A DNA stretch of 64,000 bases from Algoriphagus yeomjeoni (GCF_003259505.1 NZ_QLLK01000014.1:1-64000), one strand, 5' to 3'; shown: positions 42,334 to 51,674, counted from the stretch's first letter. Translations and numbers: made by a program. The notes: generated by a model from the sequence alone, not told the origin.

Positions 42334-42882
42334 TTAATTTCTTGGTTTCCAGGTTACTTCATCCACCTCAAGTTCATGAGCCATCATTCGGCCAAGTACG
42401 AAAAGAAAGTCGGAGAGTCGATTTAAGTATTGAATTACTAAATCAGAAACAGGTTCTAGGCTGTTTAGTTCAACTGCAATTCGCTCGGCTCGTCTGCAAA
42501 CCGTGCGGGCAAGATGACAAAATGAAACAGATTGATGTCCACCAGGGAGGATAAAAGCTGTGAGTGGAGGAAGCAATTCTTGCATTTGATCCATTTCCTG
42601 CTCGAGGACTTCTATGTCTTCTGTGTGTAAATCAGGTTTTTTTACCTTGTCTTTACCTGGTACAGTAGCCAAATCTGCTCCTAGAGTAAACAAGCGGTCC
42701 TGAATTTCCTTTAAGAAATCAGTTCTTTTTTCATTTACAGCTTGATCTCTGAGTAAACCGATGTAGGAGTTGAGTTCATCTACAGTGCCATAGGCATCAA
42801 TTCTCATGTTAGATTTCGGAACACGTACCCCGCCTAACAATGATGTAGTTCCTTGATCGCCTGTTTTGGTATAAATTTTCAT
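42334..42882 (-). CDS. PduO-type cob(I)alamin adenosyltransferase
   Basis: Transfers the 5'-deoxyadenosyl group of ATP to cob(I)alamin. The 182 residues begin with the ATP motif KIYTKTGDQGTTSLLGG and contain DAYGTVDELNSYIGLLRD and the C-terminal FCHLARTVCRRAERIAVEL helix typical of PduO-type (MMAB) enzymes. It is trimeric and cytoplasmic in the family. A minus-7 box TAATTTTG lies 26 bases upstream. Confidence 0.95.
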   Translation of the reverse strand: MKIYTKTGDQGTTSLLGGVRVPKSNMRIDAYGTVDELNSYIGLLRDQAVNEKRTDFLKEIQDRLFTLGADLATVPGKDKVKKPDLHTEDIEVLEQEMDQMQELLPPLTAFILPGGHQSVSFCHLARTVCRRAERIAVELNSLEPVSDLVIQYLNRLSDFLFVLGRMMAHELEVDEVTWKPRN

Positions 42883-42907
42883 CTCTTTGCCCCTGATTCT
42901 ATAAGGA

Positions 42908-42915
42908 CAAAATTA
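42908..42915 (-). promoter_or_regulatory. Minus-7 box TAATTTTG before the adenosyltransferase gene
   Basis: An exact TAnnTTTG match on the minus strand giving a leader of about 20 nt; no minus-33 element seen. Confidence 0.4.
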
Positions 42916-42943
42916 AGAATCTATTTGAAATTATAAGGTGTGA

Positions 42944-43660
42944 TTAGGCTTGCATTGCAATACCACGCGTAGGATTTGGATTTATTGTGTCAGTTTCTAC
43001 CAATCCATCTCGTAATCTTACAATTCTATGCGCATAATGCGCGATGTCGTCTTCGTGAGTTACCATGATAATTGTGTTGCCTTTTGAGTGCAACTCATGG
43101 AAAAGCTCCATGATATCGTAAGAAGTCTTTGAATCCAAGTTACCAGTAGGCTCATCGGCAAGGATAATACTTGGTGAGTTAACCAATGCTCTTGCTATGG
43201 CAACACGTTGTCTTTGACCACCAGAAAGCTCATTTGGTCTGTGCTTAGTTCGGTCACCAAGTCCAACGTTTGTCAGTGCTTGGAATGCAATCTCTTCCCG
43301 ATCAGACTTGCTCATTCCTGCATAAACTAGAGGAAGCGCAACATTTTCAAGACAGCTTGCTCTTGGTAGCAGGTTGAAAGTTTGAAAAACGAAACCGATT
43401 TCCTTATTTCTTATTTCTGCCAATTCATTCTCGGTCATGTCAGAAACGTCCTTGTCGTTCAAAATATAAGTACCTGCAGTAGGAGTATCCAAACAGCCAA
43501 TAATATTCATCAGTGTGGATTTACCCGAACCAGAAGGTCCCATGAAGGCAACATATTCTCCTTTATTTACTGAAATGGAGACAGATTTAAGAGCTTGAAT
43601 AATTTCAGCTCCCATCTTATATGTTTTGTTGATTTCGTGGGTTTCTATTATTTTCTTCAT
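42944..43660 (-). CDS. ABC transporter ATP-binding protein, LolD/MacB type
   Basis: A 238-residue ATPase. The ATG at 43660 is preferred over a 20-residue extension without family similarity. GPSGSGKST (Walker A), Q-loop [23 protein letters not shown] (signature) and [12 protein letters not shown] (Walker B) are intact. The motif set fits the LolD/MacB/FtsE class that powers lipoprotein release or efflux. Its permease is not adjacent in this window. Confidence 0.93.
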   Translation of the reverse strand: MKKIIETHEINKTYKMGAEIIQALKSVSISVNKGEYVAFMGPSGSGKSTLMNIIGCLDTPTAGTYILNDKDVSDMTENELAEIRNKEIGFVFQTFNLLPRASCLENVALPLVYAGMSKSDREEIAFQALTNVGLGDRTKHRPNELSGGQRQRVAIARALVNSPSIILADEPTGNLDSKTSYDIMELFHELHSKGNTIIMVTHEDDIAHYAHRIVRLRDGLVETDTINPNPTRGIAMQA

Positions 43661-43736
43661 GGCTAATGGTTTTGCTAAAGGTACTAGTTTGGCTTTGGAA
43701 ATGAATTTCCGCTTAAACAAAAAACGTTAATAGGAA

Positions 43737-46520
43737 TCAATAGTTCAAGGATTGGAGGCGTCGAAGTTCTTCTTCACTTACCCATTGTTTCAAAAATTCT
43801 AAGGATTCATCTGCATAATTATCAAGTCCGCTTTCCCTCGCTGCCTCCACTTTTCTCAGCCAAAGGATTGGATCTTGGTTGAATTCAGTGGCAGCATTCA
43901 AGACTTCGTATTGATAAAGAGGGTCGTTATTGAGTTGTAATGCGCTTATAATCAATGGGCTAAGGTACGGGTTAGCAGTCAACTCCTTTCCTGAATTGAT
44001 CCAAGAAATAAATGCGGACACTGACTTCTCATCGGTTAGGTCAGGGTTATTGACAAAGGTTTTGAGGTCTTCTTGGGGGCCAATTTTACTTGCGATAAAT
44101 TTCTCCAATTCTTTCAAATCATCTTTTCTAAGGCCATGCGCTTTGTATGCAATCAAGCGAATAGCCATGTCCGTTTTCAAAGCACTTTCATCAAGTGTTC
44201 GCCATTGTGACAGGAGGTTTTCCGGTAGCGACTGATGAAATCGGCTGATGATTTGTAAATAATCTGGAATGTTAGGACCTTCATCAGTTAGGTAACTAGG
44301 AAATAAAACATTGTATTTCTCGCGAATTTCAACAGCTTTTTCTGGCATTCCCGCAAGTCCAAAAATACTCCAATGATGAGAATCAAATGCCTGAAAACCT
44401 CTTTCTTCAGCAGCAATAAACTCATTGGCAGCTTTTTGAAAATCGAGGTTCTGAGCTAAAATTCCGCCTGAGAGTTGAAGGTAATAAGCAGCGTCCTTTG
44501 GGTTTCGAAAAGCTAACCCATTTAAATTTTTCACAGCTTCAGTTACTCTTCCCGCTGCCAAGCTCCTGATTACAGCTGTTTCCTGAAGTGACATCAGGTA
44601 AGCAATCATTTCAGGTTGTTGGCCCAAGCTATCCAGCAAAGTGAGGTCTGAACTTGGGTCATTTCTGTTTATTTCCGACATCACGTTCCTCCATCCTGCA
44701 TTGATTAGCATTGGAGAAGTCTCAGATAAAACTCCCTCTTTAACGGATTTTAGTAATTCTTCCGAAGGAATATTGGCAAGAGCGTTGGATGCTGCCAGCT
44801 CATTAATCAAAGATATAAGCTCAGAATTTTGATCTGCGCTGATTTCGGGCTTGCCAAGTTTGGTTTTTAAAGCTGAAAGATTTGACATCAAAACTTGATC
44901 AGTACTTCCAGAATTACTCAGCAATTCCAGTGCTTCCGCAGTTTTATTGACCTTAGTATAGAGCAAACTCAGGTTGTTGACCAAGTGAGGTTCATTAGGG
45001 AAAATAGTGAGCCCTTTCTCTAGGTAATAAATAGCTTCAAATTCTTTGTTTTCCTGATGGAGTCTGTCGCTCAGGAGCAGGATATTATCTACCTGAGGAA
45101 CCTCTGTGAAGCTTTCTTCTAAATGCTCTTTTGCCAATGTTGGCTGCTTGAGATCCAGAAGCAATTGAGCGGTTAGGAATTTTGCTTTAGGGTTTTTGCG
45201 ATAGCGAATCCAAGCATTTTCATAAAGAATACTTGCTTCCAGCTTTTTGTCCACTTGGTAATAATAATCTCCTAGAATATTACTTGACATGGCATTAGCC
45301 TGTACGCCTACTATCCCTCCTGTATAGGTAGTGAGGACTAAAATCACTATCAATCCACCTATCCTAATGTGATAATAAACAAGGGAATAAGGCTTGTAAA
45401 GGATTTTTTCTATCGCCTTTCCAGAGTTCATGACAGACATAAAGTTTGCCATCAGGTAGATGAAAAAGAAGAGGCTGAAACCAAGTTGAGTGTAGACAAA
45501 AAGGTGTTTGAAAAGCTCTTCACCTGGCTGATTGGCAGAAAATTTCAATTTCCAGACTAACCATAAGGCAAGTCCAAAGCCGATTAAATGCAAAGCTTTT
45601 ATTACCGAAGGTGTAGAAATTAAATCCTCACTTTGGCTTACTTTTTCACCTATAGAAATCCATCCGAAAAACCCCAGAGGAATAAGAAGGAAAAGAGGAG
45701 AGAAGGCAGGGAAAGGCAGTCTTATTTCTCCTTGCAAAGCCAAAAGCAAGAAGAATAGTATGCCTAAATAGACTAAAGTAATGAGGCTGATCTGAACAGT
45801 GATGTTCAGGTTGAGGTTACGGTTTACTCTTGCGAGCAAAATGTAAATCCCGGATAGGATGCCATGTCCATTCCAAAAGACCCAGGCTAGTGCAAGACCA
45901 AACCCGATTGTCAAACTGTGCTCAGCAACATAGATTTCAGGATTGGAGATGGGACTTTGAGTAATGAGTAGTACAAGTGCTGAGAAAGTCCCTGCAAAAA
46001 CTCCAATCCACTTGAGAACCAGAGGTTTTCTTTGCCCCCAGATGTGAAAGTAGATTAAAGGGATAAGCGTTCCAGCCAAAAGAATAATGAGCGGATAGTT
46101 CGCATTTTGCCCACCGATATTTAGTCCATTGAAATCACTGAAAGTGAGCAGAACAATCCAAATAATGCCTCCAATGATGAAATAGGCCTTTTTGAATTCA
46201 GTTACTAATGTCAAAACAGATACTACTGCGAGCCAGACTATTCCTGCATAAATGTAGGATTCAGTCCTATGTAATTCAGGGGCTAACGCTTTGAACTCTT
46301 GGAAAACAAGGTAATTATCAACTTTAATAGGGTAAGAAATAGGACCTATTTGGACCCAGTCAAAAGGAATAGCAACAGTATCCAGAAAAGCTCCAGCCTG
46401 GATATTGACATAAGGCTGAGGATCGAAAATCAGGTAATACAGCGCAAAAAGCCCTCCTGATATGATAAATAGGAGGGCTAGGATTTTATAGATGGTTGAG
46501 GTATTCAATGTGGTTGTCAA
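43737..46520 (-). CDS. Large membrane protein with C-terminal TPR region
   Basis: A 927-residue protein. Residues 1-405 hold about 11-12 membrane segments. The rest is soluble and helical with TPR-like units (for example ALELLSNSGSTDQ and AIYYLEKGLTIFPNEPHLVNNLSLLYTKV). No ATG is available at the start; a TTG at 46520, five bases after the gatC stop, is used, so coupling to gatC is likely. Family and function not recognised; a sensing or scaffold role in the inner membrane is inferred. Confidence 0.8.
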   Translation of the reverse strand: MTTTLNTSTIYKILALLFIISGGLFALYYLIFDPQPYVNIQAGAFLDTVAIPFDWVQIGPISYPIKVDNYLVFQEFKALAPELHRTESYIYAGIVWLAVVSVLTLVTEFKKAYFIIGGIIWIVLLTFSDFNGLNIGGQNANYPLIILLAGTLIPLIYFHIWGQRKPLVLKWIGVFAGTFSALVLLITQSPISNPEIYVAEHSLTIGFGLALAWVFWNGHGILSGIYILLARVNRNLNLNITVQISLITLVYLGILFFLLLALQGEIRLPFPAFSPLFLLIPLGFFGWISIGEKVSQSEDLISTPSVIKALHLIGFGLALWLVWKLKFSANQPGEELFKHLFVYTQLGFSLFFFIYLMANFMSVMNSGKAIEKILYKPYSLVYYHIRIGGLIVILVLTTYTGGIVGVQANAMSSNILGDYYYQVDKKLEASILYENAWIRYRKNPKAKFLTAQLLLDLKQPTLAKEHLEESFTEVPQVDNILLLSDRLHQENKEFEAIYYLEKGLTIFPNEPHLVNNLSLLYTKVNKTAEALELLSNSGSTDQVLMSNLSALKTKLGKPEISADQNSELISLINELAASNALANIPSEELLKSVKEGVLSETSPMLINAGWRNVMSEINRNDPSSDLTLLDSLGQQPEMIAYLMSLQETAVIRSLAAGRVTEAVKNLNGLAFRNPKDAAYYLQLSGGILAQNLDFQKAANEFIAAEERGFQAFDSHHWSIFGLAGMPEKAVEIREKYNVLFPSYLTDEGPNIPDYLQIISRFHQSLPENLLSQWRTLDESALKTDMAIRLIAYKAHGLRKDDLKELEKFIASKIGPQEDLKTFVNNPDLTDEKSVSAFISWINSGKELTANPYLSPLIISALQLNNDPLYQYEVLNAATEFNQDPILWLRKVEAARESGLDNYADESLEFLKQWVSEEELRRLQSLNY

Positions 46521-46525
46521 GTAGG

Positions 46526-46813
46526 TTACTCCATTACTTTAGGTACTCGGAAGTAGTCGGAATCTCTTTTTGGTGCATTTTTCAGGCCAGCTTCATGCTC
46601 CAGCTGATGACCTATTTTATCTTCGCGCATGTCATTCACTTCTGAGGACATGGTAGTCAATGGCTCTACGTTTTCAGTATCAATTTCATTCAACTGCTCA
46701 ACCCAGTCGAGAATTTGACTCATATCCTGAGACATTTTCTCCGCGCTGCTTTCGTCAAATTCCAATCGCGCAAGGTGAGCGATTTTCTTAATTGAGTTGG
46801 TATCTATTTTCAT
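46526..46813 (-). CDS. gatC: Asp-tRNA(Asn)/Glu-tRNA(Gln) amidotransferase subunit C
   Basis: A 95-residue subunit that ties GatA and GatB together in the transamidation route to Gln-tRNA and Asn-tRNA. It shows the family pattern KKIAHLARLEFDESSAEKMSQDMSQILDWVEQLNEIDTENVEPL and a C-terminal DYFRVPKVME. gatA and gatB are not adjacent. The downstream gene begins five bases after its stop. Confidence 0.95.
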   Translation of the reverse strand: MKIDTNSIKKIAHLARLEFDESSAEKMSQDMSQILDWVEQLNEIDTENVEPLTTMSSEVNDMREDKIGHQLEHEAGLKNAPKRDSDYFRVPKVME

Positions 46814-46837
46814 GTGTTTATAATTTGATTTTTTAAG

Positions 46838-46918
46838 GTCATCCCGATAGCTATCGGGAGGAATCTCGCATTTTAATTTTTTTCTCTCTCACAGAGAGAT
46901 TATTGTCATGCTCGATTT
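46838..46918. repeat. Dispersed palindromic repeat, copy 2 (full length)
   Basis: GTCAT, the perfect 16-bp palindrome CCCGATAGCTATCGGG (46843-46858), AGGAATCTCGCA, a CTCTCT-CAC-AGAGAG hairpin (46884-46898) and TTGTCATGCTCGATTTC. Same order as copy 3 at 49590; copy 1 at 10016 has only the left part. Confidence 0.7.
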
Positions 46919-47649
46919 CATGGTTTTGAGTTATCTACATTGAGTTGACTTTGAATCACATGAAAGCAATTTTCTTTCAACGCTTTTTCAGATTCAAAAT
47001 TGCCAGGAAATAAAGGCTCGTGAAGGACCATTTTGGCAGATCTCCAGTGCACCAGCAATTTCCCGTCATCTGGTAAAATTAGATGATTATAGGATAAAGT
47101 GACAGGGATGATCGGGATTTGTTTCTCTATGGCCATACGGAATGCCCCATTTTTGAATGCAATCATCTCTGGAGGATTCTTGGTGAAAATTCCTCCTTCG
47201 GGAAAAATGATCACGGAGCTGCCTGATTCTAGAGCCTGATCTGTGCGTTTCATCGTTTCCGCACGGCTTTTTAGCCGATCTCTATCAACAGCGATATGGA
47301 GGTTTTTGAAATAGTATCCGAAAAGAGGTGCTTTGCGAATGGAGGCTTTTCCTACGAAAAGAACATCACCGGGAATAAAGCCCATCATTGCGATATCCAA
47401 GTAGCTGAAATGATTAGCGAGATAAATGTATGCTTTGTCCTTTTGGATCTTGTCGCTTTTCTGAATCTTCACTGGGAGGAAAATGCAAATGAAATATGCC
47501 CTTGCCCAGTAGCGATTGATTTTTCGGCCATATTTTTTCCAACCTGGAATCCAGATACAAACCAGAATGAATGGAAAGATCAGCAGAAAACTCAGTGCAA
47601 AGATTAACCCTGCGTATATAGAATACAGCCTTGCGAATAGATTACGCAT
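46918..47649 (-). CDS. plsC: 1-acyl-sn-glycerol-3-phosphate acyltransferase
   Basis: Adds the second acyl chain in phosphatidic acid synthesis. The 243 residues have an N-terminal membrane segment (about 10-35), the catalytic HxxxxD in NHFSYLD (His80, Asp85), and FPEGG (149-153) for glycerol phosphate binding. The start overlaps the end of the truncated haemoglobin gene by 8 bases. An inner-membrane, cytosol-facing location is expected. Confidence 0.93.
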   Translation of the reverse strand: MRNLFARLYSIYAGLIFALSFLLIFPFILVCIWIPGWKKYGRKINRYWARAYFICIFLPVKIQKSDKIQKDKAYIYLANHFSYLDIAMMGFIPGDVLFVGKASIRKAPLFGYYFKNLHIAVDRDRLKSRAETMKRTDQALESGSSVIIFPEGGIFTKNPPEMIAFKNGAFRMAIEKQIPIIPVTLSYNHLILPDDGKLLVHWRSAKMVLHEPLFPGNFESEKALKENCFHVIQSQLNVDNSKP

Positions 47650-48016
47650 GATTGATCATGTGATTTGCTGCTTTCACAAAGTAACTCAACATGGCTTCTT
47701 TGATGTTCTGATCCACTTGAATTTGGTCTAAGGCAGTTATCATCGCATTCATCCAATGATCACGCATGCTTGCATCGATTTTCCAGTTGGCATGGCGCAT
47801 TCTCAATCGGGGATGGCCCCGCTGTTCAGAATAAGTTTCAGGTCCACCAAACACCTGAAGTAAAAAAAGAAATAAGCGATCTTCTGCAGGTGCCAAATCC
47901 TCGGGATAAAGTCTCTTCAAATCCTCGTTTTTGGAAACTTCCTGATAGAAAAATTGAGTAAGCAAACGGATTTGCTTTTCACCAATCAGGTCATAAATCG
48001 TCTGAGAAGTATTCAT
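47642..48016 (-). CDS. Truncated haemoglobin, group II type
   Basis: A 124-residue globin with RGHPRLRMRHANWKI, in which His75 is the proximal haem ligand, and a C-terminal HWMNAM helix with the group II Trp. Such globins bind oxygen or nitric oxide and help against nitrosative or oxidative stress. The stop lies inside the start of plsC, so the two are translated together. Confidence 0.93.
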   Translation of the reverse strand: MNTSQTIYDLIGEKQIRLLTQFFYQEVSKNEDLKRLYPEDLAPAEDRLFLFLLQVFGGPETYSEQRGHPRLRMRHANWKIDASMRDHWMNAMITALDQIQVDQNIKEAMLSYFVKAANHMINHA

Positions 48017-48038
48017 GGCGCAAACTTACCAATTTCTC

Positions 48039-49394
48039 TTAAGCCTCCCATTTTTTTACCTTCAGCGAAGTGCCTTCAGTGGAAATCACAATCACTTTCT
48101 CTCCTTGATCTATAAATTCACCTCGGGAATAAGCGTCATAAACATCTCCGTCTATTTCGATTCTTCCGCTTGGTCGCAGTCTGGAGTGAACTGTCCCAGT
48201 CTTGCCATTTAAAGTTTCTGAGTAAGAGGAAGAAGTGTAGCCCTCGCTTCTTTGCTGGGTGGATGCCAAAGTGATGGTTTTGAATGCTCCCCACTCATTG
48301 ACTTTGGGAGTAAGCCAAAATACCAAGCCAACTGAAACTATAGCTGCTAAAATCACCGTAAGCAAGGCTCCAAACAGATCCGCAGCTGGGACAAAATCAA
48401 AATTGAAATTCTGGTTTGGAATCATGCCTAGAACGAGTCCTGTTAATATCCCGATGATGCCCAGTACTCCAAAAATCCCAAATCCAGGAATCACAAATAG
48501 CTCCACAGCCAATAAGATCACGCCAATAAAAAAGACTAAGATTTCCCAGTTTTCAGCAAGGCCATTGAGATAATAAGGGATAAAATAGAGAAATACTGCC
48601 ACCACAGAAGCCAAGATTGGGAAACCAACTCCAGGAGTCTGCAATTCAAAATAGAGACCACCAATAATGATAAGGATTAGAAATCCGCTGACAGCTGGAT
48701 TTAGGAAAAAAGCTATTATCTGCTCAGAAAGCCCCGTTTCATAAGTTATTATTTCAGCCTCACCGAGATTTTGAGAAGCTAGAATGTCTTCGATAGAATC
48801 GTATTGTCCTTCGCAAAAACCATATTTTTCAGCTTCAGAAACGGAGAAAGTAATCACGGATCCTTCTTCCGAGATTCCTTCGATTTCAATTTTTTCATCT
48901 ACCATGGCTTCAGCGATTTTAGGATCACGGCCTTTTGCTTCAGCAGTACTTCGCATCATAGAGCGCATGTAGGATTGATATTTGTCGGGAGCCGCAGCTC
49001 CATCTGCTCCGTTTACCACGGTGGCAGCTCCTATACTTGCCCCGGGTGCCATATAGATACTATCAGTGGCGATGGAAATCAGTGCTCCGGCTGATGCCGC
49101 ATCCTTATTGATGAATACATAAATAGGAATAGTAGAATTCAGAACCATAGTCCTGATTTCATCGGCATCATTTACGGCGCCTCCATAGGTGTCCATTTCA
49201 ATAATAATCAAGTCCGCATCAATTTCTTCTGCATTTTCCAATGCCAATTTCACACGTCGAGTCATGGCAGGATCAATGTCCGTATCGATTTTGAAAGTGA
49301 AAACTTTCTTATCAACCCCAGTATCGCTTTGGGCCAGAACGAGTTGGGAGGAAATAATAAGGAATAGGATTAGTGCGCTGAAATAGATTTTCAT
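48039..49394 (-). CDS. Long NfeD membrane serine protease (ClpP-like)
   Basis: A 451-residue protein with a signal peptide, a periplasmic ClpP/SppA-like protease domain (about 30-220), where DAASAGALISIA places the nucleophile at Ser101, a cluster of about four to five membrane segments (about 225-360), and a C-terminal NfeD OB-fold domain (about 380-451). Family members cleave membrane proteins such as stomatins. It is the first gene of a minus-strand group with the globin and plsC genes, separated by 22 bases. Confidence 0.92.
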   Translation of the reverse strand: MKIYFSALILFLIISSQLVLAQSDTGVDKKVFTFKIDTDIDPAMTRRVKLALENAEEIDADLIIIEMDTYGGAVNDADEIRTMVLNSTIPIYVFINKDAASAGALISIATDSIYMAPGASIGAATVVNGADGAAAPDKYQSYMRSMMRSTAEAKGRDPKIAEAMVDEKIEIEGISEEGSVITFSVSEAEKYGFCEGQYDSIEDILASQNLGEAEIITYETGLSEQIIAFFLNPAVSGFLILIIIGGLYFELQTPGVGFPILASVVAVFLYFIPYYLNGLAENWEILVFFIGVILLAVELFVIPGFGIFGVLGIIGILTGLVLGMIPNQNFNFDFVPAADLFGALLTVILAAIVSVGLVFWLTPKVNEWGAFKTITLASTQQRSEGYTSSSYSETLNGKTGTVHSRLRPSGRIEIDGDVYDAYSRGEFIDQGEKVIVISTEGTSLKVKKWEA

Positions 49395-49589
49395 TGTTGG
49401 TGTGCATTTTCGAATGATAAAAGATACGAAATACGCGTAAAAACTGATTTTTTTCTTTTCATCGCTTGGATTTGTTTCCGTATTTTCTGAAAGTAAATTC
49501 TGATTCTCGTGCTATTCTCCGACCTTTGCGACGAATACATGGTCAAGACTGCCTTTTACTCTTTATAGGTTAATAATTTCTATTTAAAT

Positions 49590-49666
49590 GTCATCCAATT
49601 AACACGAGAGGAATCGCACTTGTTTTATGACCAATCGTCGGTGTCACTTGTGTCATTCTCGATTTC
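49590..49666. repeat. Dispersed palindromic repeat, copy 3 (decayed)
   Basis: GTCATCC, about 12 bases, GAGAGGAATCGCA, then TTGTGTCATTCTCGATTTC. It keeps the ends of copy 2 but not its central palindrome. It lies in the gene-free stretch 49395-49746 between divergent genes. Confidence 0.55.
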
Positions 49667-49746
49667 TAGCATAATTCTTGCGCCAATCGACTTTGGAAAT
49701 TAATCTTGTATTTCTAATTCGTTTACCCCCAATTCAGTATATCCCT

Positions 49747-50895
49747 ATGAATAATAGATCACAGTTTTTCTGGTCCTTTCTTCTTCTATTCTCACTTTCT
49801 GCTTCATTATCAAAGGCTTCCGAGCTTAATGCCATTGATTCGATTGGAGTTCAGCGTATAGGAGATCAGTCATTTATTTTACATGAAGTAGATCCAAAAG
49901 AGACGTTATTCGGGATTTCACGTAGGTATAACTCTCCTGTGAGTGATATAGTGAACGCTAACCCAGTGTTGAAGCAAGGGTTAAAAATCGGTCAGAGGAT
50001 CAAAGTTCCTTTTGTATCCATGGCCGAGATTCCTGCAGGTTCTGTTTTGCATAATGTAGTTCCTGGTGAGACGCTTTTCTCCATTTCTAAAAAATATGGA
50101 GTAACAGTGGAAAGCGTAATGAAAGATAATGGGCTGAAAGGTAATGACCTTAGTGTCGGCCAGTCGTTAATCATAGAACCTGCTGTACCAGTCGCAGTGG
50201 AGAAGGAGCCAGCACCCGTAGTGGCGGTTGCCACTTCAACTGAAGTAGTGAAAACTGAGCCAAAGCCAAAAGAAAAGTCAGTTAAAAAGGAGGAGGAAAC
50301 TCCTAAAGTAAAAGAGAAAACACAACCAACTCCAAAACCGGAGGTAGTTGCGGAAACTAGTAAACCTATGGTTCCTGGAGAATGGAGATCGCACACTGTA
50401 CAAAGCGGAGAAACACTTTTCTCTATCGCAAGTCAATATTCAGCTAGAGTAGAAGATCTGATTACCTGGAATGCGTTGACATCTAATAATCTTCAGCAAG
50501 GTCAAGTGCTCAAAGTGGGTCGTGGAGCGATGGAAGAATCTACGGTTCCAGTGATTGGAACTCCAAGAGTTGTTTCCAGTGCAGAGGAAATGATGGTAGA
50601 GCCAGCAGATGAAAACACTTCTGGTGGATTTAAAAACATCAAGGAAACAGGTCAGGCTGAGCTAATCGAAGGAACTGGAGGACATAAGAAGTACTTGGTT
50701 CTGCATAGAACAGCTCCAGTGGGTACGATCATGCGTGTAAAAAATGAGGAAAATGACGTGACTATTTTTGCTAGGGTAGTAGGAACGCTTCCGGAAACAG
50801 GCGATAATGCCAAATTGGTGATCAAACTTTCCCAGGCTGCTTTTGATCAGTTGAAAGCAGTGAATGGAAGATTCCCGGTTGAGGTGATGTATTAG
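49747..50895 (+). CDS. Secreted LysM protein with RlpA-like C-terminal domain
   Basis: The ATG at 49747 gives 382 residues with a signal peptide (MNNRSQFFWSFLLLFSLS), preferred over an upstream frame start at 49678. Three LysM domains bind peptidoglycan: about 43-90 (PKETLFGISRRYN), 99-144 (PGETLFSISKKYG) and 212-258 (SGETLFSIASQYS). A Pro/Lys/Glu-rich linker separates the second and third. The C-terminal 90 residues (LHRTAPVGTIMRVKN...FARVVG) form a double-psi beta-barrel like RlpA. A periplasmic cell-wall role is likely. Confidence 0.9.
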   Translation: MNNRSQFFWSFLLLFSLSASLSKASELNAIDSIGVQRIGDQSFILHEVDPKETLFGISRRYNSPVSDIVNANPVLKQGLKIGQRIKVPFVSMAEIPAGSVLHNVVPGETLFSISKKYGVTVESVMKDNGLKGNDLSVGQSLIIEPAVPVAVEKEPAPVVAVATSTEVVKTEPKPKEKSVKKEEETPKVKEKTQPTPKPEVVAETSKPMVPGEWRSHTVQSGETLFSIASQYSARVEDLITWNALTSNNLQQGQVLKVGRGAMEESTVPVIGTPRVVSSAEEMMVEPADENTSGGFKNIKETGQAELIEGTGGHKKYLVLHRTAPVGTIMRVKNEENDVTIFARVVGTLPETGDNAKLVIKLSQAAFDQLKAVNGRFPVEVMY

Positions 50896-50935
50896 GAAGC
50901 TGGAAGCTGGAAGACGGGAGACCGAAGATGCCTCA
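50896..50935. repeat. Short direct repeat GGAAGCT
   Basis: GGAAGCTGGAAGCTGGAAGACGGG directly after the stop contains two copies of the 7-mer GGAAGCT and a variant. Similar degenerate runs occur near 38233. Confidence 0.3.
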
Positions 50936-51005
50936 AATCTAATGTCTAGCCAATCCTATTTACTCTTAGTTTTTTTTGGAAAGGATGTTCCATTATAAGT
51001 TATAA

Positions 51006-51036
51006 AAGAAGACCGTCGGATTGGCGGTCTTTTTTC
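51006..51036 (+). terminator. Terminator after the LysM gene
   Basis: AAGACCG and CGGTCTT around a 9-base loop followed by TTTTT, about 110 bases past the stop of the LysM gene. Confidence 0.75.
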
Positions 51037-51078
51037 GTTTTGAACCTATGTTTTCGGGCAGAGGTTTTAAGATTGAAT

Positions 51079-51109
51079 TTTGGTTTCCGAAAAGCCACTG
51101 CTAATTTTG
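51079..51109 (+). promoter_or_regulatory. Canonical Bacteroidota promoter
   Basis: TTTG (51079-51082), exactly 19 bases, then TAATTTTG (51102-51109). The start expected about 5-6 bases later is only about 5 nt from the ATG at 51120, leaving an almost leaderless message. Confidence 0.7.
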
Positions 51110-51119
51110 CGCTTGCGCT

Positions 51120-51674
51120 ATGAATAAAGTACAACTCGTATTCCACCATATTTTCCGGTTTATCTGGAATCTTATTTTTATTATTTCCTACCCGATCTTG
51201 GCGAGTTTTGGCTTGTTGTTTATTGGTGTGACTTACGTCTTCTCTTTACTCTCGAGATTCCTGAACAGACTACGGCCTGAAGGGAAAAAGGTGGTTTTGA
51301 AAGAATCAGAATGGGAAGATTTGCCATATTCTGGAGAATTGTTAGAAGCCAAATTGATCAAGCAAATCGTATTTGGACCCTCTGGATTTAAGTTTAGAAG
51401 GAAAGATGGGGTTCCGTCTGTTCTTTCAGATTATGTTTTTGGGAAAAAGGTTCGGGTACTTGAGGAAGGATTTATTCTTGAGAAATGGAATAGCACAGAG
51501 TCTAAGGATTTACCTGATTTTGATATTTGTCTATATGATCCGGATGAGGATTCCTTGCGCTCGCTTACTACCATTAAATGCTTTGATTGGCATGTGTCTG
51601 AGAAAGTTGAGAATGAGCTTTCCTTCAAATGGTTTGATGGAACACAGGGTGGTGAAGTGAAAGTTGCCCTTTGA
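51120..51674 (+). CDS. Membrane-anchored protein of unknown function
   Basis: A 184-residue protein with an N-terminal hydrophobic hairpin (about 10-45, FIWNLIFIISYPILASFGLLFIGVTYVFSLL) and a soluble, charged C-terminal part without a known motif. A near-perfect promoter lies directly before it. Its stop overlaps the ATG of the DUF2400 gene (TGATG), so the two are coupled. Function unknown. Confidence 0.75.
   Translation: MNKVQLVFHHIFRFIWNLIFIISYPILASFGLLFIGVTYVFSLLSRFLNRLRPEGKKVVLKESEWEDLPYSGELLEAKLIKQIVFGPSGFKFRRKDGVPSVLSDYVFGKKVRVLEEGFILEKWNSTESKDLPDFDICLYDPDEDSLRSLTTIKCFDWHVSEKVENELSFKWFDGTQGGEVKVAL

Noticed and set aside
49992..50396. 134-codon antisense frame opposite the LysM gene
   Set aside because: Ser/Thr/Phe-rich shadow of the Lys/Glu/Pro-rich linker.
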